From an uncultured Prevotellaceae bacterium (lineage in GTDB: Bacteria; Bacteroidota; Bacteroidia; Bacteroidales; Muribaculaceae), in assembly GCA_900556245.1 (NCBI GenBank), contig USOC01000110.1, positions 1-5,061 on the forward strand: a stretch of DNA of 5,061 nt, read 5' to 3'. The notes below the pieces were generated by a model that saw nothing but the letters and a program-made list of their open reading frames with translations, did no database searches and was not told where the DNA came from. Position numbers and translations under genes: made by a program. Below, piece by piece: positions 1 to 5,061 of this stretch; position 1 is the stretch's first letter, and the number at the start of each line of letters is the position of its first letter.

Positions 1-1314
1 TTTGACGGGATACCAAATCGTGTCAAGCGCCGCTTTTGTCTCCATGCGGATGCCTGCCGTGTCGATTGACGCGATTGGGGTGGGTGATTCCAGAATTATC
101 GGTGCATAGACTTCCTGTGTGCTGCTTGTCACCTGGCGGATATTGAGGAACGTAATCTGTGGGATAGAATCCTCCTCTTCGTCTTTTTTCTTCTTTTTCT
201 TGGGCTTCGGACGTTGGAACGTAAATTTGAGCGAGTCGGTTCCCCACGACAGGTTGTTTAGCGTGTCTGTTCGGAGGAAGGTCGCCGCGATATCGATGGT
301 GTCGTTGGAAACCAGTTCTTTCTGTCGTATCCAATAGGTCAGCGTGTCATTTGTAGCCGAGCGTTCGAGCCAGTACCAGTCTTTGGGTTGGGGCTGTATG
401 TTGGTGATGGAAAGAGACGGGAGCGTATCGGAAGGCGCGGCGAAAATCAATTCGATTCTTGTCGAGTCGATACGGCTGTTTTTGACCAGATATTGAGCTT
501 TGTAGTTCTCGTTGAACATATTCAGCAGAATGTCGTTTGGCCGGTAGTCCGGTTTTGTCAATAGCTTGACAGTGTCGATTTCATTATTTATATTATATAT
601 GGTGTCCGACACCTCTCGCGAGCCAATTGAAGGTACGATAATCGAGTCGTAGAAGGCGATGTCTTCTGAGGGGTTTCCGAATTTATAGTCTCGATCGAGG
701 TCTTTGATGGCGAAAATACGGTATCTTCCCGGCTTAACGTTGCGAATAGTGAATTGTCCGCGGTCGTTGGTCAGCGACACTCGTTCGAGCTTTGTCGTTT
801 TGAATGCGGAGTCGGCCAGGTTGCTGTGCAGTCCGACCACAACCCCCTGCATCGGTTCGAGCGAGTGGGCGTCAAGAACGAATCCTGACACGCGCATGGT
901 GTCGACCGTCTGTCCGGTAGAAAACGCAAAAGCGAAGTTTTCGAGCGGGTTTCCCTCGTTGTTGTCCTGTATGGCGTTTGAGAAGTCGATGGTGTATGTT
1001 GTGTTTGGCAACAGGGTGTCTATAATTTCGACAGTCACTTTTTTGCCGTTGGCCGACATTTTCGGCATTTCCGTTTGAGCCGGAGAAACAATGATTTTTG
1101 TTGACGGGTCTTTGAGCGTCACGATTTCATCGAAGAACAGTTCGATTTTTTTTGAACTGACGTTACATTCGTTCGGCTTCGGGCTGCTTCTGACGAAGAT
1201 GGGCGGAGTCTTGTCGATTTGTCCACCGGAAGGAGTGCCGATGTTGGCGCAAGAGTAGAGCAACAGTCCGAAGAAAACGGCTAAAAGGGGATATATGGCG
1301 AATTTGCGGTTCAT
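1..1314 (-). CDS. Ig-like domain lipoprotein, C-terminus beyond the window (partial)
   Basis: An open frame of 438 codons starts at the ATG complementary to 1312-1314 and reaches base 1 without a stop. The start is secure because an in-frame TAA lies five codons upstream (1327-1329). Residues 1-21 form a signal peptide (MNRK, then a hydrophobic run) ending in the lipobox LYSC, so Cys22 should be lipidated. No acidic residues follow the Cys, so the usual Bacteroidota surface-export signal is absent and a periplasm-facing location is plausible. Residues about 36-134 resemble a bacterial Ig-like (SbsA/Big_5) domain: DKTPP, a DTLLPNTTYTIDF core and a closing FAFAFSTG. Residues about 140-205 resemble a carboxypeptidase-regulatory-like beta-sandwich (SGFVLDA, TNDRGQF, KPGRYRIFAIKD). 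A Lys6-Asp-Glu3 linker lies at about 372-382, with more beta-rich sequence after it. Such lipoproteins are common in Bacteroidales and lack an established function. A cell-envelope structural or binding role is inference. Confidence 0.9.
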   Translation of the reverse strand, partial: MNRKFAIYPLLAVFFGLLLYSCANIGTPSGGQIDKTPPIFVRSSPKPNECNVSSKKIELFFDEIVTLKDPSTKIIVSPAQTEMPKMSANGKKVTVEIIDTLLPNTTYTIDFSNAIQDNNEGNPLENFAFAFSTGQTVDTMRVSGFVLDAHSLEPMQGVVVGLHSNLADSAFKTTKLERVSLTNDRGQFTIRNVKPGRYRIFAIKDLDRDYKFGNPSEDIAFYDSIIVPSIGSREVSDTIYNINNEIDTVKLLTKPDYRPNDILLNMFNENYKAQYLVKNSRIDSTRIELIFAAPSDTLPSLSITNIQPQPKDWYWLERSATNDTLTYWIRQKELVSNDTIDIAATFLRTDTLNNLSWGTDSLKFTFQRPKPKKKKKKDEEEDSIPQITFLNIRQVTSSTQEVYAPIILESPTPIASIDTAGIRMETKAALDTIWYPVK

Positions 1315-1338
1315 TTTGCAATACAGTTATTTAAAATG

Positions 1339-1369
1339 CAAAGATAGTGCAAGCCGAGCGAAAAACGAA
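1339..1369 (-). promoter_or_regulatory. Candidate Bacteroidota promoter for the lipoprotein gene
   Basis: On the minus strand, 1346-1339 reads TATCTTTG, an exact match to the Bacteroidota -7 consensus TAnnTTTG. Nineteen bases upstream lies TTCG (1369-1366), a weak -33 element compared with the usual TTTG. Transcription would start near 1332, leaving a leader of under 20 bases before the ATG at 1314. The -7 match and its position are seen in the sequence. Use in the cell is inference. Confidence 0.6.
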
Positions 1370-1531
1370 TAAAACAAAGTTTTAAATTCTTTGTCCGAGG
1401 CGTCGCGCATTCGGCTTTAGTGCATATTGAGGTCGAGAGAAATGTCTGTTTCATTCCGCTTTTTTAGTTGCAAAAAGTAAAAACATGCTGCATAACACAT
1501 CCGCGAAAAAGGCGAAAAGAGGGACAAAATA

Positions 1532-1562
1532 TTTTCAACTTGAAATAATTAGTGTATATTTG
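1532..1562 (+). promoter_or_regulatory. Candidate Bacteroidota promoter for secDF
   Basis: TATATTTG at 1555-1562 matches the Bacteroidota -7 consensus TAnnTTTG exactly. A T-rich TTTTC at 1532-1536, 18 bases upstream, could serve as the -33 element but is a weak match; CTTG at 1539-1542 is too close at 12 bases. The predicted start is near 1569, giving a leader of roughly 45 bases. No operator or riboswitch-like structure is visible, so constitutive housekeeping expression is the simplest reading. Confidence 0.6.
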
Positions 1563-1570
1563 CAAGCTGA

Positions 1571-1615
1571 AAAACCGTAAAAATTTTAAAATTAAATACT
1601 AACAATCAAAAACAA
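1571..1615 (+). promoter_or_regulatory. A-rich secDF leader without a Shine-Dalgarno
   Basis: The 45 bases before the secDF ATG are almost entirely A and T with a few C, and contain no GGAG-like sequence at the usual spacing. This fits Bacteroidota, where initiation typically relies on unstructured A-rich leaders rather than anti-SD pairing. Reading the secDF frame upstream meets a TGA at 1568-1570 with no other start codon between, so this leader fixes the ATG at 1616. Confidence 0.6.
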
Positions 1616-4600
1616 ATGCAAAGTAAAGGTTTTATTAGAGTGATAGCAGTCCTGCTTGTGCTGGTGTGCTTGTTCTATCTGTCCTTCTCCTTTGTCTCCA
1701 GTAAAGTGGAGGGTGATGCGGCGGTCAAGGCCGGTCAGATTGCCCAGACAGAGGCTTTGAAGAAAAGCGGTGACAAGAATTCTATGGTCTACAGGAACGC
1801 TTACGACTCTGTCTACGAAAAAGCGTATGCCCGGATGCTGAAAGATGTCGGGCAAGAGGAAGTGTACATGTGGTATACCTACAATGAGGTTCGCGAAAAG
1901 CAAATCGGTCTTGGTCTTGACTTGAAAGGCGGTATGACCGTAACGTTGCAGATTTCGGTAGCCGATATCGTTCGTTCGAAGGCGACTAATCCACAGGATG
2001 CCAAGTTGAACGAGGCGTTGGCTTATGCGAGCCAGAATCCGGAAGACGACTTTGTGGGTGCATTCTGTAAGAAATATGAGGAACTCGTACCGGGCGTGAG
2101 CCTTGCACAGAAATTCAACCGGGTGGAAGGTGTCAATGCCAACGACAATAATTCGAAGGTTGAAGGAGTCCTGCGGGAAAAGACTCGCAGTGACATTTCC
2201 AAGTCGGTGAACTTGCTTCGTGAGCGTATCGACCGCTTCGGTGTGATTGCTCCGAACATCAAGGAGATGCAGCGCGAGGGTCAGATTTTGATGGAACTTC
2301 CGGGCGTGAAAGAACCGGAACGTGTCTACAAACTGATTCAAAGTTCCGCCAAACTTGAATTCTATGCTACCTATCCGTTTGACGCAAGCTTGCAGTCTCG
2401 CTTTTCCGAGTTGAGCGCAGCGCTGGCAACACCGGCAGAAGTTCCTGCTGAAAAAGTCGTAGAGGCAAGCGAAGCTGTTGAAGTTGCCGACACGACAGCG
2501 AAGGCAGCTGCGGCAGAACCAGCAGCACAGAAGGTTGCCGGCAAAACGCTTGCGGACATCTTGTGGTCGAATGACATGATGACAGTAACAGTCAACGATA
2601 AGAAGCAAGGAACGAAAGACGTACAGGTTCCGGCATCCCAATATGTGGGCGGCGCATGTGTCGGTGTTGTTAATGAGTCAGATACGGCACTTGTCAACCA
2701 AATGCTTGCTTCTGCCGTTGCAAAGCGCATTTTGCCGAGCGACTTGAAATGTCGCTGGTCGGTGAAGGGCGTTGACAAGAAAGGCTTGTTCTTCCAATTG
2801 GTCGCTTTGCGCACCAGCAATGGCGAGGCGGCTTTGAGCGATGCCGACATGATTGACGATGCAAGCGCCGAACTCAATCAGTTCAGCGGCTCCTACGAGG
2901 TCAACATGACGATGAATTCCGACGCGGCTGCAAAGTGGGCGAAGGTTACTCGTGACAATGTAGGCAAGCAAGTTGCCATTGTTCTTGACGATCAGGTGTA
3001 TTCTTTCCCGACTGTCAACACTCCGATTGAAGGCGGCCGTTCGCAGATTACCGGAGACTTCACAGTAACAGAGGCCAACGACTTGGTTAACGTGTTGAAG
3101 GGTGGCGGTATGTCGGCCGGCGTCAGCATTGTCAGCCACACGGAGATTGGTCCGTCGCTTGGACAGCAGGCCATTGAGGCCGGTATCTGGTCGTTTGTCA
3201 TCGCTTTGGTTCTGTTGATGCTCTTCATGATTGCTTTCTACGGATTCACACCGGCGATGGTTGCAAACTGCTGCTTGATTCTCAACCTCTTCTTCACGCT
3301 CGGTATTCTCGCTTCGTTCCAGGCAGTCTTGACGCTTCCCGGTATTTGCGGTATCGTTCTTTCGCTCGGTATGGCTGTGGATGCCAACGTGCTTATCTTT
3401 GAGCGTACGAAAGAAGAACTTCGCGCAGGCAAAAACCTCAAGGCGGCACTTGCCGACGGTTACCGCAACGCATTCTCGGCAATCTTTGACTCCAACCTTA
3501 CCTCTGTGATAACAGCCATTATTTTGATGGTTTATGGTACGGGCCTGATTAAGGGTTTTGCAACGACGTTGCTTATCAGCATTATTTGCTCTTTCTTCAC
3601 AGCAGTGTTCGTATCTCGTATGATTTTCGAGCGTCTGATGAAGAACAAAGACCGCAACTATACGTTTACTACCGGCGTCAGCCGTAATTTCCTCGTTGGC
3701 ACGAAAATTAATTTCCTCGGTCAACGCAAGAAAGCTTTGGTAGCAATCGTAGCGATTTCCGCGGTGATTATCGCTTCGTTCTTGTTCCGCGGCATCAACA
3801 AGGGCATTGACTTCTCCGGCGGACGTAACTATATCGTTCAATTTGACCACAGTGTCAAAACAGACGAGATTCAAAGTCAGCTTGCTCCTCTCTTCCCGGA
3901 ATCTTCTCTCTCTGTCATTACGGTAGACAACGACACGAAGGTGCGCGTTTCAACCAACTATAAGATTGAAAGCAACGAGGAAGGCATCGATGAAGAGGTG
4001 ATGAAGAAACTCTTCGAGGGCTTGAAGGGAGAACTTAACGGCATGGATTACGAGCACTTCAACGTGAAGGACGAGCACCAGGGTGTGGTGTCCACTGAAA
4101 TGGTAGGACCGAGCATCGCCGACGATATGACTAAGGGTGCTATCTGGTCAGTGCTTATTTCTTTGATTGCGATTGCTCTCTACATTCTGATCCGTTTCCG
4201 TGATTTCTCGTTCTCCGTCGGTGCGCTCTGCTCTTTGGCGTTCACTTCGTTTGTGATTATCGGCTTCTACTCGCTGTACTGGGGAGTCCTTCCGTTCTCT
4301 ATGGAAATCGACCAACAGTTCATCGCCGCTATCCTGACGATTATCGGTTATGCAATCAACGATACGGTTGTGGTATTCGACCGTGTTCGCGAGATGATTG
4401 GCCTTTACCCGAAACGTGATCGCTTCGAGGTTATCAACCACTCTTTGAACTCGACATTGACCCGTACGATTATGACATCGACAACTACTGCTCTTGTGTT
4501 GCTCGTCATCTTCCTCTTGGGCGGTGAGACAATCCGAGGCTTCGTGTTTGCAATGCTCTTCGGTGTAATTATCGGTACGTTGTCAACCATCTATGTCGCA

Positions 4601-4657
4601 ACTCCGGTGGCATACTCGATGATGCGTCGCAAACTTGCGAAGAAACAAGTGAAATAA
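1616..4657 (+). CDS. secDF: Protein translocase subunit SecDF (fused SecD-SecF)
   Basis: Complete 1013-residue inner-membrane protein, a normal length for the Bacteroidota SecD-SecF fusion. With SecYEG and SecA it uses the proton gradient to pull exported proteins into the periplasm. SecD half: TM1 at about 7-27; a large periplasmic P1 region at about 28-520 with the SecD signature LGLDLKGG (99-106); TM2-TM6 between about 522 and 669, with the TM4 motif GMAVDANVLIFERTKEE (585-601). SecF half: TM7 at about 706-723; GIDFSGG (730-736) opening the P4 domain; TM8-TM12 from about 841 to 998, with GYAINDTVVVFDRVRE (911-926) in TM10 and TLTRTIMTS (947-955) leading into TM11. Asp589, Asp916 and Arg950 fit the proton-path residues D340, D637 and R671 of Thermus SecDF, and the 34-residue D-to-R spacing is the same. 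An Ala/Glu-rich stretch at about 268-306 lies within P1. The gene has its own terminator and no adjacent yajC in view, so it appears monocistronic. Confidence 0.98.
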   Translation: MQSKGFIRVIAVLLVLVCLFYLSFSFVSSKVEGDAAVKAGQIAQTEALKKSGDKNSMVYRNAYDSVYEKAYARMLKDVGQEEVYMWYTYNEVREKQIGLGLDLKGGMTVTLQISVADIVRSKATNPQDAKLNEALAYASQNPEDDFVGAFCKKYEELVPGVSLAQKFNRVEGVNANDNNSKVEGVLREKTRSDISKSVNLLRERIDRFGVIAPNIKEMQREGQILMELPGVKEPERVYKLIQSSAKLEFYATYPFDASLQSRFSELSAALATPAEVPAEKVVEASEAVEVADTTAKAAAAEPAAQKVAGKTLADILWSNDMMTVTVNDKKQGTKDVQVPASQYVGGACVGVVNESDTALVNQMLASAVAKRILPSDLKCRWSVKGVDKKGLFFQLVALRTSNGEAALSDADMIDDASAELNQFSGSYEVNMTMNSDAAAKWAKVTRDNVGKQVAIVLDDQVYSFPTVNTPIEGGRSQITGDFTVTEANDLVNVLKGGGMSAGVSIVSHTEIGPSLGQQAIEAGIWSFVIALVLLMLFMIAFYGFTPAMVANCCLILNLFFTLGILASFQAVLTLPGICGIVLSLGMAVDANVLIFERTKEELRAGKNLKAALADGYRNAFSAIFDSNLTSVITAIILMVYGTGLIKGFATTLLISIICSFFTAVFVSRMIFERLMKNKDRNYTFTTGVSRNFLVGTKINFLGQRKKALVAIVAISAVIIASFLFRGINKGIDFSGGRNYIVQFDHSVKTDEIQSQLAPLFPESSLSVITVDNDTKVRVSTNYKIESNEEGIDEEVMKKLFEGLKGELNGMDYEHFNVKDEHQGVVSTEMVGPSIADDMTKGAIWSVLISLIAIALYILIRFRDFSFSVGALCSLAFTSFVIIGFYSLYWGVLPFSMEIDQQFIAAILTIIGYAINDTVVVFDRVREMIGLYPKRDRFEVINHSLNSTLTRTIMTSTTTALVLLVIFLLGGETIRGFVFAMLFGVIIGTLSTIYVATPVAYSMMRRKLAKKQVK

Positions 4658-4686
4658 TCGGTCGTACAGACCAACTGCTGATATGG

Positions 4687-4722
4687 GCGGGGAATGCTTC
4701 TAAAGGCATTCCCCGCTTTTTT
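4687..4722 (+). terminator. Rho-independent terminator of secDF
   Basis: A perfect 11-bp stem (GCGGGGAATGC at 4687-4697 pairing with GCATTCCCCGC at 4706-4716) encloses an 8-base loop and is followed at once by six T (4717-4722). It begins 30 bases after the secDF stop codon. There is no matching A-tract on the left side, so it should act on plus-strand transcripts only. Confidence 0.95.
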
Positions 4723-4998
4723 AGTGCCGTCTGTAGAGTTCGGAGGCATGCCGAAACGATGGCGGGCATAGCGCATGAGCTGATGCGGGTCGTGTGATGT
4801 TTGTGGCCTGTTCAGGGGTGCGGATTTCGGAATTTGAGCCCGGGCTGTTTGTGGGGGTGTTTCGGTCAGAGGTTAGGGGGCTGCATCTAATATGTCGTTG
4901 TTTTGAACTGTATGTAGAGGTTTTTTTGTTAAAAACTAAGAAGTGAAAACCAAGGCTATTAAAAGTGTTTAATATGTTAATTTAAATTCTTAAAATTC
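4723..4998. other. Non-coding stretch after the secDF terminator
   Basis: Bases 4723-4900 are relatively G-rich with several G runs, a 10-bp palindrome AGCCCGGGCT (4837-4846) and a small hairpin (CGCAT 4772-4776 with ATGCG 4783-4787, 6-base loop). Bases from about 4918 onward turn strongly A/T-rich. The longest plus-strand ORF noted by eye is 49 codons (4797-4946) and has neither a recognisable product nor a promoter. I see no gene, RNA or mobile-element end here; it reads as a spacer leading into the promoter that follows. Confidence 0.6.
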
Positions 4999-5000
4999 TT
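4984..5000 (+). repeat. Two-copy 8-base direct repeat upstream of a promoter
   Basis: AAATTCTT occurs at 4984-4991 and again at 4993-5000, a period of 9 bases, overlapping the -33 side of the candidate promoter at the right edge. It could be an A/T-rich UP-like segment or a regulator site, or chance in AT-rich DNA. The repeat is seen directly; any role is unknown. Confidence 0.4.
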
Positions 5001-5029
5001 GCTTTACCGCTTCCTGTTTCATAACTTTG
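4999..5029 (+). promoter_or_regulatory. Bacteroidota promoter for a gene beyond the right edge
   Basis: TAACTTTG at 5022-5029 is an exact TAnnTTTG -7 element. TTG at 4999-5001 lies 20 bases upstream, within the usual -33 to -7 spacing for the phylum. Of the three candidate promoters in the window this has the best combination of elements. Transcription would start near 5036, and the remaining bases to 5061 contain no start codon, so the gene served lies outside the window. Confidence 0.65.
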
Positions 5030-5061
5030 AAAGTGTCAAAACGAAATAATCACCAATATCG

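Larger units (their letters stand above)
1315..1615. other. Divergent intergenic region
   Basis: This 301-base gap separates the starts of two divergently transcribed genes. It holds one candidate promoter per direction, described separately, and stretches of A/T-rich sequence. I see no ORF with coding character, no tRNA or other structured RNA, and no clear operator. The middle part (about 1380-1530) shows nothing I can assign. A 7-bp inverted pair (AAGCCGA at 1351-1357, TCGGCTT at 1411-1417) is too short and too widely spaced to interpret. Confidence 0.7.

Noticed and set aside
704..1078. A 124-codon plus-strand open frame
   Set aside because: It is antisense to the lipoprotein gene, whose frame has a clear lipobox and domain motifs; this frame has none.
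1592..2641. A 349-codon minus-strand open frame opposite secDF
   Set aside because: It lies wholly opposite the well-supported secDF gene, is rich in Cys, His, Phe and Arg with no recognisable domain, and is a shadow of the plus-strand codon usage.
2678..3874. A 398-codon minus-strand open frame opposite secDF
   Set aside because: It lies entirely opposite conserved SecDF coding sequence, has Asn/Arg/His-heavy composition typical of an antisense shadow, and no recognisable domain.
4569..4776. Two overlapping minus-strand ORFs of 61 and 66 codons across the secDF end and terminator
   Set aside because: They run through the terminator hairpin and the secDF 3' end, have no promoter match and no recognisable product.
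4815..4880. Possible G-quadruplex from four G runs (4815-4818, 4842-4844, 4853-4857, 4876-4880)
   Set aside because: The loops between runs are about 23, 8 and 18 bases, too long for a convincing quadruplex.
4797..4946. A 49-codon plus-strand ORF in the spacer
   Set aside because: No promoter lies between it and the strong terminator upstream, the protein is unrecognisable, and the length is within chance expectation.

Overview
The window looks like chromosomal DNA from a Bacteroidota bacterium, most likely a Bacteroidales member. The evidence is a fused SecD-SecF protein of about 1,000 residues, a lipoprotein type characteristic of that phylum, three matches to the Bacteroidota -7 promoter element (TAnnTTTG) at sensible places, and A-rich leaders without Shine-Dalgarno sequences. 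Genus cannot be settled by reading alone.

Layout: Bases 1-1314 (minus strand) carry the N-terminal 438 codons of a lipoprotein. It has a signal peptide with lipobox, an Ig-like domain, a carboxypeptidase-regulatory-like beta-sandwich and a charged Lys/Asp/Glu linker, and it runs off the left edge without a stop. Bases 1315-1615 form a divergent intergenic region with one candidate promoter facing each way. Bases 1616-4657 (plus strand) encode a complete SecDF of 1013 aa with all key proton-path residues present. A strong intrinsic terminator follows at 4687-4722. The remaining 339 bases hold no convincing gene. They consist of a G-rich non-coding stretch, an AT-rich stretch with a short tandem repeat, and a well-formed promoter at 4999-5029 that reads out of the right edge toward a gene not in the window.

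How the parts relate: SecDF is the proton-driven inner-membrane partner of SecYEG that helps complete protein export. The divergent lipoprotein would itself be a Sec substrate, but any functional link between the two is only positional. The two genes are transcribed separately, and secDF appears to be a single-gene transcription unit bounded by its own promoter and terminator.

I found no mobile element, CRISPR array, RNA gene or clearly new system. The points most worth a second look are the open-ended lipoprotein with its homopolymer-encoded charge block, the Ala/Glu-rich insertion in the SecDF periplasmic head, and the isolated promoter at the right edge.
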